Origin: Candidatus Fimadaptatus faecigallinarum
Lineage (GTDB): Bacteria > Bacillota > Clostridia > Christensenellales > Aristaeellaceae
Assembly: GCA_018714445.1 (NCBI GenBank)
Contig: DVNK01000043.1
Coordinates: 1 to 59,238 of the forward strand
Direction: 5' to 3'
DNA: 59,238 nt
The position numbers and the translations under genes were made by a program. Shown here piece after piece: positions 50,109 through 59,210 of the stretch. Under the pieces are notes generated by a model. That model was not told the DNA's origin. It saw only the letters and a list, made by a program, of their open reading frames with translations, and made no database searches. How positions within the stretch are numbered: position 1 is the first letter of the stretch; the number at the start of each line of letters is the position of its first letter.

Positions 50109-51209
50109 TTGGGCAAGCTCAAAGTTGCGATAATCGGTTGCGGCCGCATAGCCACTTCGGCGCACACTCCGGCATATCTGGACGCGTACGATCTGGCCGA
50201 GGTCAAGTACTACTGCGACATAATCCCCGAGCGCGCCAAGAAGCTGGCGGGCGAATACTCGGCTGAGATAGCCAAGCGCTATGGCGACGACGTCATGCCC
50301 GAGACGGTCGAGGATTATCACGAGCTGCTGGGCAAGGTGGACTGCGTGTCGGTGTGCACGCCGAACTACTGCCATGCGCCGATAGCGATAGACTTCCTGA
50401 AGTCGGGCGCGCAGGTTCTGTGCGAGAAGCCGGCCGCGATCAACATGGCCAAGGCCACCGAGATGAAGCAGGCCGCCGACGAGACCGGCAACATGCTGTC
50501 GATAGGCGTATGCAACCGGTTCAACGATTCGGTCATGAAGATACAGGAGCTGATAGCGCAGGGCGCGCTGGGCAATATCTATCATGTGTTCTGCTCGTTC
50601 CGTGCGCACCGCTCGATACCGGGTCTGGGCGGGCCGTTCACGATAAAGGAACAGGCGGGCGGCGGCGTGCTGATCGACTGGGGCGTGCACTATCTGGACC
50701 TGATATTCTACTGCATGGGCGAGCGTCAGCTCAAGAGCGTGTCGGCTGAGACGTACTCGGTGCTGGGTCGCGACATAGACAAGTATGTGTGCAAGAGCAT
50801 GTGGGCCGGCCCGCGCATCAGCGGCGGCACGTATGATGTCGAGGAGTACATAACCGGCATGGTGCGCCTCAAGGATGACTCGGGCGTGTCGACGATAACG
50901 CTGGAGGGCGCATGGGCGCAGAACATCGGAGAAGGCGACACCTACATCGACTTCATAGGCGACAAGGCGGGCGTACGTTTGCAGTACGGCGGCGGCTTCA
51001 AGCTGTACTCCACGTGCAACGGCATGCTGACCGAGACCAGCTATGAGTACTCGACCGAGAACATGTATTCGCGCGAGGTGCGCGACTTCCTGACCAATGC
51101 GCCGCGCAAGATAAAGACCCGCGCGTCGATCGATCATGCGATAAAGACCAGCGAACTGATGGAACTGCTGTACAAGTCCGCGGCCGAGCACAGGGAGATA
51201 GAGCTGTAA
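50109..51209 (+). CDS. Gfo/Idh/MocA-family oxidoreductase
   Basis: The 366-residue protein has a Rossmann start (KVAIIGCGRIATSAHTPAYL), the EKP motif in VLCEKPAAINMAKA, and GGGVLIDWGVHYLDLI with the catalytic-region histidine. It would oxidise or reduce a sugar or cyclitol with NAD(P). The start chosen is TTG 50109 with AGGAGG nine bases upstream; an in-frame ATG further up lacks a site. A terminator follows. Confidence 0.85.
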   Translation: MGKLKVAIIGCGRIATSAHTPAYLDAYDLAEVKYYCDIIPERAKKLAGEYSAEIAKRYGDDVMPETVEDYHELLGKVDCVSVCTPNYCHAPIAIDFLKSGAQVLCEKPAAINMAKATEMKQAADETGNMLSIGVCNRFNDSVMKIQELIAQGALGNIYHVFCSFRAHRSIPGLGGPFTIKEQAGGGVLIDWGVHYLDLIFYCMGERQLKSVSAETYSVLGRDIDKYVCKSMWAGPRISGGTYDVEEYITGMVRLKDDSGVSTITLEGAWAQNIGEGDTYIDFIGDKAGVRLQYGGGFKLYSTCNGMLTETSYEYSTENMYSREVRDFLTNAPRKIKTRASIDHAIKTSELMELLYKSAAEHREIEL

Positions 51210-51579
51210 GCTCAAATGCCGGCAGCGACGCAAAGTCGAATACAGTCAAACTGCGGAGGAGCGCTTGCGCTCCTCCGCTTTGCGTGTCGGGATGATATAG
51301 AGGAAGCTGCGCAAAATAACCATTGCGTTACCGTTAGCCTTGTGCAACTAAGCGGTGCGCTGTCGGTTGCGAGCGGTGCGGAAGTTTGCGGCGGCGCGGT
51401 CTAGGTGCAGCGTTTTGCCGTGCAAGTATGGAACATATACGCTCGCAGGTGGCGCGCGGCGCAATTTGGGCGGCGCTGCGCGCGGCTGCCCGCCGGAGGA
51501 TCGCGGTGCTGTGGCGCGCGGCAAATAGGCCCTATGCATGTGCGCCAAAATCTGTTACAATAATAGTTGGAGCGATTTC
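51210..51579. other. Gap between the oxidoreductase and the ABC-F leader
   Basis: It contains a hairpin terminator at 51253-51282 and a TACAAT element near 51556 that may be the ABC-F promoter. No other gene is recognisable. Confidence 0.5.
51253..51282 (+). terminator. Terminator after the oxidoreductase gene
   Basis: GCGGAGGAGC and GCTCCTCCGC pair around a short loop and are followed by TTTGCG. Confidence 0.65.
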
Positions 51580-51627
51580 ATGCAGGCGCGGCGGCGCGCA
51601 ATCTGGTTTATTGAGGGATTGAGATGA
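51580..51627 (+). CDS. Possible 15-codon leader peptide of the ABC-F gene
   Basis: An ATG at 51580 follows TTGGAGC with good spacing and opens a 15-codon frame rich in arginine at its start. It stops with TGA, overlapping the ABC-F ATG (ATGA). The ABC-F ribosome site (GAGGGATTGAG) is inside this frame. ABC-F resistance genes are often governed by such leaders, so this could be an attenuation peptide. Translation is not shown. Confidence 0.4.
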   Translation: MQARRRAIWFIEGLR

Positions 51628-53552
51628 CTGTACTTACACTTAGCGATATATCAAAGGCGTTTGGCGTAAACGTAATACTTGAGGACATAAACCTGACGCT
51701 GCAAAAGGGCCAACGGATGGGGTTGGTCGGCGTGAACGGTTCGGGCAAATCGACGCTGTTGAAGATCATATGCGGCGAGATGCAGCCCGATAGCGGCAGC
51801 ATATCGATAATGAAGGGCTGGCAGGTGGGCTACCTGACCCAGCAGGCGGACATACTTTCCGACAGCACCTGCTACCAGGAGATGGAGCGGGCGATGGAGC
51901 CGGTGCTGCGCATGGAGCAGAAACTGCATGAGCTGGAGGAGCGCATGGCCCAGGCGCATTCTGATCCGGACGAGTTCGAACGCGTGTCGCGCCAGTATGA
52001 CTCGGTGCTGCAGCGCTACGAGCACGCGGGCGGATATGAATGGCGCTCTCGGATACGGGGCGTGCTCAGCGGCCTGGGGTTCACTCAGGCGCAGCAGGAG
52101 CAGCCGGCCAGCCTGCTGTCGGGCGGCGAGCGCACGCGGCTGTGTCTGGCGCGGATGCTGCTTATAGCGCCCGACCTGCTGCTGCTGGACGAGCCGACCA
52201 ACCACCTGGATCTGGAGGCTACGGCGTGGCTGGAGGACGCGCTCAAAAAATACGACGGCACCGTGATAGTGATATCGCATGACCGCTACTTCCTGGATGA
52301 AGTGTGCGACTGCATGGCCGAGCTGACCGGGCATCACCTAAAGCAGTATACCGGCAACTATACCGAGTTCGCGCGCAAGCGCGCCGCCGACCGCGAACGC
52401 CAGGAAAAGGAGTACGAGCTGCAACAGGCCGAGATAGCCCGTCAACGCGCGATCATAGCCCGGTACCGCATGTACAATCGCGAAAAGAGCCTGCGCGCCG
52501 CAGCCAGCCGCGAAAAGGCGCTGGAGCGCATGGAACTGGTCGATCGCCCGACGCAGGAGCAGACCGTGCACTTCCGGTTCACGGCCAGGCGGCGCACCGG
52601 CGAGGACGTGCTGATGGCCGAGGACCTTAAAAAGAGCTTTGACGGGCGCACGCTGTTTGAGCATGTATCGCTGCATATCCGCGCAGGCGAGCGAGTGGCG
52701 CTGATAGGCCCAAATGGAGTGGGCAAGTCGACGCTGCTTAAGATACTGGTGCGCGAGCTGGCGCCCGATGCGGGCTGGGTGCGTTACGGCGCCAACCTCG
52801 ACCTGGGCTACTACGACCAGCACCAGTCCAACCTGCACATGGATAAGCAGGTCATTGACGAGATCTGGGACGACTATCCGTACATGGAACCGGACCAGGT
52901 GCGCGGCGCGCTGGCGCTGTTCCTGCTGACCGGCGACGAGGTGTTCCAGCCGATATCCACGCTGTCGGGCGGCGAGCGCGGGCGGCTGGCGCTGACCAAG
53001 CTGATGCTCAGGCGCGATAACTTCCTTATATTCGATGAGCCGACCAACCATCTGGACATGGACAGCCGCGAGGTGCTGGAGCAGGCGCTCAAGGATTTTA
53101 CCGGGACGCTGCTGTTCGTATCGCACGACAGGTACTTCATAAACCGGCTGGCGACGCGCGTGCTGGAGCTGAGCGCAGGCGGCGTGACCGAGTACCAGGG
53201 CAACTATGACGATTACGTGGAAAAGAAGCGCAAGCTGGCCCAGGGCGAGGAGGAAGAACAGACCCAGGGACGCACGCGCACCGAAATATACAAGGAACAG
53301 CGCAAACAGCGCATGGCCCAAAATGAACTGCGCCAGCTCAAGGCGCGCGTGCAGGACCTTGAAAAGCAGATTGCGGCCAAGGAACAGCAGGTTGCCGACA
53401 TAGAGGCGCGCATGGGCGATCCATCGGTTTATCAGAACCCGCAAAGCGCCGCGCAGATCAATCAGGATTACGCGCAGGCCCAGCGCGAGCTGGAAGGGCT
53501 CTACGACGACTGGAGCGCGCTGAGCGAGAAACTGGAAGGCACGGAAGGCTGA
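51624..53552 (+). CDS. ABC-F family ATPase
   Basis: The 642-residue protein has two ABC domains without membrane segments: Walker A GVNGSGKST and GPNGVGKST, signatures LSGGERTRL and LSGGERGRL, and Walker B LLLLDEPTNHLD and LIFDEPTNHLDM. A basic linker of about 80 residues separates them, and a C-terminal coiled coil (QKQRMAQNELRQLKARVQDLEKQI) ends it, as in Uup/YdiF-like members. It acts on ribosomes in translation or antibiotic protection; which of these I cannot tell from sequence. Confidence 0.92.
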   Translation: MTVLTLSDISKAFGVNVILEDINLTLQKGQRMGLVGVNGSGKSTLLKIICGEMQPDSGSISIMKGWQVGYLTQQADILSDSTCYQEMERAMEPVLRMEQKLHELEERMAQAHSDPDEFERVSRQYDSVLQRYEHAGGYEWRSRIRGVLSGLGFTQAQQEQPASLLSGGERTRLCLARMLLIAPDLLLLDEPTNHLDLEATAWLEDALKKYDGTVIVISHDRYFLDEVCDCMAELTGHHLKQYTGNYTEFARKRAADRERQEKEYELQQAEIARQRAIIARYRMYNREKSLRAAASREKALERMELVDRPTQEQTVHFRFTARRRTGEDVLMAEDLKKSFDGRTLFEHVSLHIRAGERVALIGPNGVGKSTLLKILVRELAPDAGWVRYGANLDLGYYDQHQSNLHMDKQVIDEIWDDYPYMEPDQVRGALALFLLTGDEVFQPISTLSGGERGRLALTKLMLRRDNFLIFDEPTNHLDMDSREVLEQALKDFTGTLLFVSHDRYFINRLATRVLELSAGGVTEYQGNYDDYVEKKRKLAQGEEEEQTQGRTRTEIYKEQRKQRMAQNELRQLKARVQDLEKQIAAKEQQVADIEARMGDPSVYQNPQSAAQINQDYAQAQRELEGLYDDWSALSEKLEGTEG

Positions 53553-53678
53553 GCAACTGGTAGCGACACACGCGCGGCTGTGAACAATGTCATGTATGGC
53601 GTGGTCAGGGGATCAGCCGTGCATGCGCAGGCTGAGTGTAAATAATCTGTCCGGCGCAAGGTCCGCATGGGGTTAGCG

Positions 53679-54111
53679 GCAAAGCGCCGGACGAGCCGTG
53701 CATAGGCGCTTTGCATGCGCACGTCATACTGCCATGGGCGCAAAGCGTCCGGTGCGAATTTCGTGGAGAAACAGCGGCAAAGCGCCGGGCGAGCCGTGCA
53801 TAGGCGCATTGTACGCGCGCGTCGGACTGCCTTGGGCGCCAAGCGTGGCGCGAGTGAATTCCATGGAGAAGCAACGGCAAAGCGCCGGACATGCCGTGCA
53901 TAGGCGCTTTGCATGCGTGCGTCGGGTTGCCGTGGGTGCAATGCGTGGCGCGTGCGAATTTCGTGGAGAAACAGCGGCAGAGCGCCGGACGAGCCGTGCA
54001 TAGGCGCATTGCACGCGCACGTCAATCTGCTATGGGCGCAAAGCGTCCGGCGTGCGAATTTCATGGAGAAACAACGGCAAAGCGCCGGACATGCCGCGAA
54101 ACGCCAGACAT
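53679..54111. repeat. 100-bp tandem repeat array
   Basis: Units begin at 53679 (98 bp), 53777, 53877 and 53977 (100 bp each), with a truncated fifth from 54077. Units 1 and 3 hold a perfect inverted repeat GCAAAGCGC with GCGCTTTGC; units 2 and 4 have variants. The array occupies most of the space between the ABC-F and AI-2E genes. Open frames on either strand there arise from the repeat. Confidence 0.95.
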
Positions 54112-54217
54112 AGTCATGCATGAGTTTACAATGCCGCCCTGGCGTTGCCGCAACATTGGCGGCGGCATGAGCGTCTGAATATATGTGCCGCATGTGCGGC
54201 GCGGACGGAGGCCGAGC

Positions 54218-55438
54218 ATGGAGGACAACGGGAAGAAAAAGAGATCGCCTTATTTCAAAATAAGCGTGTATGTGTTTTGCGTGGGTGCGCTGCTACTGCT
54301 GTTCAACCGGTTGCTGGACAGCATGGGCGACCTGTTCGCGTGGGTGCGCACGGCCTGGTCGACGGCGCTGACGACCATGATGCCGTTCCTGATAGCGATA
54401 GTGCTGGCGTACCTGTTCAGGCCGCTGGTCGAAAAACTAATGGGACTAATAGCGCGGCTGGAGCCTGCATCGGGGCGCAGGCGCGCGCTCGACGCGGTGC
54501 GGCGCAGGCTGGTGAAGAGCCGGCGGTTTGTGGCGGCCTGCGTGTTGTACATCTTGGTAGTTGCGCTGTTGGTGGTCACGCTGGCGTATGTCGTGCCCAC
54601 GACTGTCATGAACGTGATCGAACTGGTGCAGAACATGCCGGGATACGTATCGGCGCTGCTGGAGTGGGTCAACGACAATGTGACCAACAACGCCGAGATA
54701 CCGCCGCAGGTGCGCCAGGCTGTGGATGCAGCTGTGCAGATGCTCAACTCGTCGTTGACGGCGCTGCTAAAGGATGCGGTGTCGATGATACCGGCGCTGC
54801 TGAGGCAGGTGTATGCGATATCGGCCATGTCGCTTAACGTGCTGCTGGCGATAGTGCTGTCGTTTTACCTGGTGTGCGACGACGGGCGCATGTTTGCAAG
54901 CGTCACCAAGTGGCTGGGCACGCGGCTGGGGCCCCGGCGCAGCGCGCGCTTCTTTGGGTTTTTGAACGATCTGGATTTCATGTTTTCGAAGTACCTGGTG
55001 GGCAGGCTGTTCGAGTCAGTGGTCGTGGCGGTGTTGTGCTTTGTGGTGCTGGTGGCGCTGAAGCTGCCTTACAATACGCTGTTGGCGGCGCTGTACGGGT
55101 TTACCAACATGATACCTTATGTCGGACCGGTGGTGGGCCTGGTGCCGGTGGTGTGCGTGGCGCTGTTCCGCAGTCCGGCTACCGCGCTGCTGGCGGCGCT
55201 GCTGCTGACGCTGGTACAGGGATTTGACGCGTGGGTGCTCTCGCCCAAGGTGCTGGGCGACTCTATGGGATTGAATCCGTTCTGGGTCATATTTGCGCTG
55301 GTGATAGGCGGCGCGCTGTTCGGGGTAGTGGGACTGCTGCTGAGCACGCCGGTCATGGGCGTGCTGATGCGCATGCTGGAGCGCAACGTGGCCCGGCGAA
55401 CCGACGTGCGCGAGTCGATGCAGACTCCGTCGCGCTAG
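54218..55438 (+). CDS. AI-2E family (PF01594) membrane transporter
   Basis: The 406-residue protein has about seven membrane segments with the family layout: YFKISVYVFCVGALLLLFNRLL, ALTTMMPFLIAIVLAYLFRPLV, a long middle soluble loop, and late YGFTNMIPYVGPVVGLVPVV. Members include exporters of AI-2 and Na/H antiporters, so the substrate is open. The ATG at 54218 follows CGGAGGCC. A strong terminator follows at 55491. Confidence 0.9.
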   Translation: MEDNGKKKRSPYFKISVYVFCVGALLLLFNRLLDSMGDLFAWVRTAWSTALTTMMPFLIAIVLAYLFRPLVEKLMGLIARLEPASGRRRALDAVRRRLVKSRRFVAACVLYILVVALLVVTLAYVVPTTVMNVIELVQNMPGYVSALLEWVNDNVTNNAEIPPQVRQAVDAAVQMLNSSLTALLKDAVSMIPALLRQVYAISAMSLNVLLAIVLSFYLVCDDGRMFASVTKWLGTRLGPRRSARFFGFLNDLDFMFSKYLVGRLFESVVVAVLCFVVLVALKLPYNTLLAALYGFTNMIPYVGPVVGLVPVVCVALFRSPATALLAALLLTLVQGFDAWVLSPKVLGDSMGLNPFWVIFALVIGGALFGVVGLLLSTPVMGVLMRMLERNVARRTDVRESMQTPSR

Positions 55439-55490
55439 CCAAACCCGGTTGCGCATGCCGTTAGCAAGTCGTATGTAAATATTATGTGCT

Positions 55491-55534
55491 GCCCGCTGGA
55501 CGCCGTGGATCGCGGCGACTTGCGGGCGTTTTTT
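55491..55534 (+). terminator. Terminator after the AI-2E gene
   Basis: GCCCGC and GCGGGC pair outside an inner CGCCG/CGGCG helix, followed by G and six T residues. Confidence 0.8.
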
Positions 55535-55782
55535 GCGCCGCGCGGCGGCATATGCGCCCGGCACGCGCGGCAGGCATGCTGACTGAAGCGCGGCCGTGGG
55601 ACAAATACGACCAAGGCCAACGTCGATTATTCATAACACAGCCGGCACACATTCGGGCGCATTTTGACGCGTTGTGAGGTCGAGTGAAGGAATACCGGGA
55701 GGCATGATTCATTTTGATTGCATATCGGGCACTTAACAGGCGCAAAATGAAGAATTTAACGTGTAAAATGTCCAAAATGGTA
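55535..55782. other. Intergenic stretch before the aminotransferase gene
   Basis: No gene is recognisable here. A-rich sequence near 55740-55780 leads to the promoter at 55783. Confidence 0.5.
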
Positions 55783-55811
55783 TTGCACGAACGAAGGATT
55801 GGTGGCATAAT
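55783..55811 (+). promoter_or_regulatory. Promoter of the aminotransferase gene
   Basis: TTGCAC (55783-55788) and CATAAT (55806-55811) are 17 bp apart. Confidence 0.55.
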
Positions 55812-55863
55812 ATGAATCACAACGCAGAGCTGTATCAATGGTGATATGGAGGAATTGAAGATT

Positions 55864-57078
55864 ATGCGGTTACAGATTTCAAATCGCTGCAGGAACATAG
55901 CGCCTTCCCCGACGCTGACGATAGACGCGCGCGCAAAGGCGATGCGCAAGAGTGGCATAGACGTTATAGGATTTGGCGCGGGCGAGCCGGATTTCGATAC
56001 GCCCGAGTACATACGAGACGCGGCCAAGCGCGCGCTCGATCAGGGCATGACGCGCTATACTCCGTCCAGCGGCACGATCGAGCTGCGCAAGGCGATATGC
56101 AAAAAGCTCTCCCGCGACAACGGTTTGGAATATGAACCGGATCAGATAGTAGTGTCAAACGGCGCCAAGCATTCGCTGTACAACGTGTGCCAGGCGATAT
56201 TGGATCCAGGCGACGAGGTGCTGATACCTTCGCCGTGCTGGGTGAGTTATCCGGAGCTTGTACGGCTGGCGGGCGGCGAGCCGGTCATGGTGCCCGGGTA
56301 CGAGGAGAACGACTTCCTGGTCGGCGCGAACGAGCTCAAGAAATACCTGACGCCCAATACCAAGGCGATAATAATCAATTCGCCCAATAATCCCAATGGC
56401 TGCGTATGGCCGCGCGATATGCTGGAGGGCATTGCGCGCTTTGCAGTCGAAAACGGACTGTTCGTAATTTCGGACGAGATATACGAAAAGCTGGTCTACG
56501 ACGGAGCGGAACACGTGTCGATAGCGTCGCTGGGCGCGGACATAAAGGAACTGACGTTTGTCGTGAACGGCTTTAGCAAGGCATATGCCATGACCGGTTG
56601 GCGCCTGGGCTACTGTGCGGGTCCGGCGCACGTCATGAAGGCGATATCGGCGCTGCAGAGCCATTCCGCCAGCAATCCCAACTCGATAGCGCAGTATGCG
56701 GGTCTGGTGGCGCTGTCGGGCGGGGATGACATCATAGCGGCGATGGTCGAGGAGTTCAATGTGCGCCGTCAGTACATCGTGGGCCGCATAAACGACATAC
56801 CCGGCCTGTCGTGCCGCATGCCCAAGGGCGCGTTCTACGTGATGATGAACATTTCCGGCATAATCGGCGCGTCGCTGGGCGGCAAGGTGATACGCTCGTC
56901 TACGGACTTTGCGGAGCTGCTGCTGGAGAGCGCGAACGTGGCGGTCGTGCCGGGCGCGGGCTTTGGCTCGGATTCGCATGTGCGGCTGAGCTATGCCACC
57001 AGCCTTGAAAACATAGATCGTGGTCTGAGCCGCATCGAACAGTTCGTAGCCGGTCTGGATATGCCGGCGGCGGTCTGA
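55864..57078 (+). CDS. Aspartate-type class I/II aminotransferase
   Basis: The 404-residue PLP enzyme has family motifs GAGEPDFDTPEYIRDAAKRAL, TRYTPSSGTIELRKAI, INSPNNPNGCVW, ISDEIYEKLVY and the PLP lysine in FSKAYAMTGWRLGY. The C-terminal arginine region (VRLSYATS) fits dicarboxylate substrates. It likely interconverts aspartate or another amino acid with 2-oxoglutarate. The ATG at 55864 is 11 nt after GGAGG; an ATG at 55846 has no site. It precedes the citrate-synthase-like gene by 39 bp. Confidence 0.9.
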   Translation: MRLQISNRCRNIAPSPTLTIDARAKAMRKSGIDVIGFGAGEPDFDTPEYIRDAAKRALDQGMTRYTPSSGTIELRKAICKKLSRDNGLEYEPDQIVVSNGAKHSLYNVCQAILDPGDEVLIPSPCWVSYPELVRLAGGEPVMVPGYEENDFLVGANELKKYLTPNTKAIIINSPNNPNGCVWPRDMLEGIARFAVENGLFVISDEIYEKLVYDGAEHVSIASLGADIKELTFVVNGFSKAYAMTGWRLGYCAGPAHVMKAISALQSHSASNPNSIAQYAGLVALSGGDDIIAAMVEEFNVRRQYIVGRINDIPGLSCRMPKGAFYVMMNISGIIGASLGGKVIRSSTDFAELLLESANVAVVPGAGFGSDSHVRLSYATSLENIDRGLSRIEQFVAGLDMPAAV

Positions 57079-57117
57079 AGCCTCCACTGGTGATCGACAT
57101 GAGAGGAGGCGCTGAGA

Positions 57118-58515
57118 ATGCTGGAATTCAATAAGAAGTTCAATCTGCTGATGCAGGCCAATTATAAATACCAGTTGCAGGACGTTAAGGAACCCAACCT
57201 GTATCGCGAGCTGTATGACTACGAGAGCATACCAAAGGTCGCGTTCAACAACCGCGTCGTGCCCATGCAGATGCCCGATGAGATATGGATAACCGACACC
57301 ACGTTCCGCGATGGACAGCAGTCCCAGTCGCCGTTTACGGTGGAGCAGATAGTCACGCTCTATAAGCTGTTGGCGCGGCTGGGCGGGCCCAGGGGCCTAA
57401 TTCGTCAGAGCGAGTTCTTCATATACACCGACAAGGACCGCCAGGCGGTGCGCAAGTGCCAGGAGCTGGGACTTGAGTTTCCCGAGATAACCAGCTGGAT
57501 CCGCGCCAATGAAAAGGACTTCGAGCTGGTAAAGGAGATGGGCCTCAAGGAGACCGGAATACTGGTCAGCTGCTCGGATTACCACATATTTAAGAAGATG
57601 AAGATGACCCGGCGGCAGGCGCTTGACAAGTATCTGGGCATAGTAAAGAGCGCGCTGGATCATGGCGTGCGCCCGCGCTGCCACTTCGAGGACATTACCC
57701 GCGCCGATTTTTATGGCTTTGTGGTGCCGTTTGCGACCGAGCTGATGAAGCTGTCGCGCGAGAGCGGCATGCCGATAAAGATCCGCGCGTGCGATACGCT
57801 GGGCTTTGGCGTAACGTATCCGGGCGTCGCGATGCCGCGCAGTGTGCAGGGCATAATGTACGGCCTGCATCACTATGCAGATGTGCCTTCGCACCTGCTT
57901 GAGTGGCACGGCCATAACGACTTCTACAAGGTGGTGACCAATGCGGCGACGGCGTGGCTGTATGGCTGCGCGTCGGTCAACTGCGCGCTGCTGGGCATAG
58001 GCGAGCGCACGGGCAACTGTCCGCTGGAGGCCATGGCGATGGAATATGCGTCGCTGCGCGGCACGATGGACGGCATGGACTTTACCGCGATAACCGAGAT
58101 AGCCGAGTACTTTGAAAACGAGATCGGCTATGCGATACCGCCGCGCACGCCGTTTGTAGGTCGCAACTTCAATTCGACCCGCGCGGGCATACATGCCGAC
58201 GGCATGCTCAAGGATGAGGAGATATACAATATATTCGACACGACACGGATATTGGGTCGGCCGGCCACCGTTGCGGTTGACTCGCATTCGGGCCTGGCGG
58301 GTATAGCGCATTGGATAAATTCGTTCTTCAAGCTGCGCGGCGATCATGCCGTGGATAAGCGCGATGACATCTGCGTAAAGCTCAAGGAGCGAGTCGATGA
58401 GATGTATGCCGAGGGCCGCAATACGGTCATGGGCGACAATGAACTTGAGGCGCTGTTGCGCGACATAGACAGCGACCTGTATGAGCACTTCATAGCGCGC
58501 AAGGGCGTGCTGTGA
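57118..58515 (+). CDS. DRE-TIM metallolyase, probably Re-citrate synthase
   Basis: The 465-residue enzyme belongs to the isopropylmalate/homocitrate synthase family: IWITDTTFRDGQQSQSPFTVEQIV (the DRE-TIM signature variant), EFFIYTDKDRQA, PRCHFEDITRADFYGF, CDTLGFGV, LEWHGHNDFYKVVTNA and IGERTGNCPLEAMAM. It lacks the C-terminal regulatory domain of LeuA. This architecture is that of the Clostridium kluyveri-type Re-citrate synthase (acetyl-CoA plus oxaloacetate). That reaction is inferred from family resemblance; homocitrate synthase is the alternative. The start follows GAGAGGAGGCGCTGAGA. Confidence 0.8.
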   Translation: MLEFNKKFNLLMQANYKYQLQDVKEPNLYRELYDYESIPKVAFNNRVVPMQMPDEIWITDTTFRDGQQSQSPFTVEQIVTLYKLLARLGGPRGLIRQSEFFIYTDKDRQAVRKCQELGLEFPEITSWIRANEKDFELVKEMGLKETGILVSCSDYHIFKKMKMTRRQALDKYLGIVKSALDHGVRPRCHFEDITRADFYGFVVPFATELMKLSRESGMPIKIRACDTLGFGVTYPGVAMPRSVQGIMYGLHHYADVPSHLLEWHGHNDFYKVVTNAATAWLYGCASVNCALLGIGERTGNCPLEAMAMEYASLRGTMDGMDFTAITEIAEYFENEIGYAIPPRTPFVGRNFNSTRAGIHADGMLKDEEIYNIFDTTRILGRPATVAVDSHSGLAGIAHWINSFFKLRGDHAVDKRDDICVKLKERVDEMYAEGRNTVMGDNELEALLRDIDSDLYEHFIARKGVL

Positions 58516-58525
58516 GCCGGGCGAG

Positions 58526-58557
58526 CCGGGCGGGAGTTTCCGTCCGGCCCGCTTTTT
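58526..58557 (+). terminator. Terminator after the citrate-synthase-like gene
   Basis: An imperfect GC stem (GCCGGGCGGGA with TCCGTCCGGCCCGC) is followed by TTTTTT. Confidence 0.65.
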
Positions 58558-58657
58558 TGTACGGTAAAATTTTATTATTGTGGACGCGGATATGTGTTTT
58601 TTTCCGAGTTGTGCGCATAATAGGAGTGCAATGCGATATCAACTTGGAGGGATTGAC

Positions 58658-58912
58658 ATGAAACGCATACTGCTTACGCTAACGCTTGCGGGTCTGCTGG
58701 CCGCGTGTACCGGCTGCTGGAGCAGCGCGCCCGAACCCACTGCCGCGCCCACTACTGCGCCTACGGCCGCGCCCACTGCGACTGTTGCGCCCACCGTTGC
58801 GGCTACTTCGACCATGATGCCCGCTAACACCGACGCGCTGCCCACCGAGGCTGCGACCGGCACCGGTACGCCTGAGCAGACCGCCCAGGCTACGTCCAAC
58901 GCGAATGCCTGA
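58658..58912 (+). CDS. Small Thr/Pro/Ala-rich lipoprotein
   Basis: The 84-residue product has a signal peptide with the lipobox LLAAC (Cys at residue 16), so it should be lipidated. The rest is a low-complexity Thr/Ala/Pro linker with no folded domain. The ATG at 58658 follows TTGGAGGGATTGAC; upstream in-frame starts do not. It may be a short exported tether or a degenerate stub of a longer lipoprotein. Confidence 0.75.
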   Translation: MKRILLTLTLAGLLAACTGCWSSAPEPTAAPTTAPTAAPTATVAPTVAATSTMMPANTDALPTEAATGTGTPEQTAQATSNANA

Positions 58913-58920
58913 TACGTTCC

Positions 58921-58957
58921 GCGCGCGGCGGGCTAATCCTGCCGCGCGCAATGTTTT
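58921..58957 (+). terminator. Terminator after the lipoprotein gene
   Basis: GCGCGCGGC and GCCGCGCGC pair around an 11-base loop and are followed by AATGTTTTA. Confidence 0.65.
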
Positions 58958-59105
58958 ACGCGCGCATAGTGCTCGCAGATGAGCGAGCTTGCCGGCGTTG
59001 GCGCATTGAGCGGCAATGCCGTGTTTTATTTTATTAAACTTTGGCGCTTAAATATGGTATAATGTGAAATGTTTGGCAGATTAACGCACAATCTGGCGCG
59101 AATAC

Positions 59106-59135
59106 TTGACAATTACAGCTGTCAACTGATATAGT
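59106..59135 (+). promoter_or_regulatory. Promoter with overlapping palindrome for the right-edge gene
   Basis: TTGACA (59106-59111) and TATAGT (59130-59135) are 18 bp apart. The -35 is one arm of a perfect inverted repeat, TTGACA-N8-TGTCAA (59106-59125), suitable for a regulator. Confidence 0.6.
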
Positions 59136-59210
59136 ATATATTGGACCTGTTGACAAAATATCCGGAGGCATGGTTCCTATGGTATAATGGGGACAAAGGA
59201 GGAGTAACGT

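Noticed and set aside
53501-54193. 230-codon minus-strand frame across the 100-bp array
   Set aside because: Repeat-derived low-quality frame without a start signal.
59150-59188. Second promoter from TTGACA (59150) and TATAAT (59183)
   Set aside because: Spacing is 27 bp, too long for sigma-A; the pair at 59106/59130 fits better.
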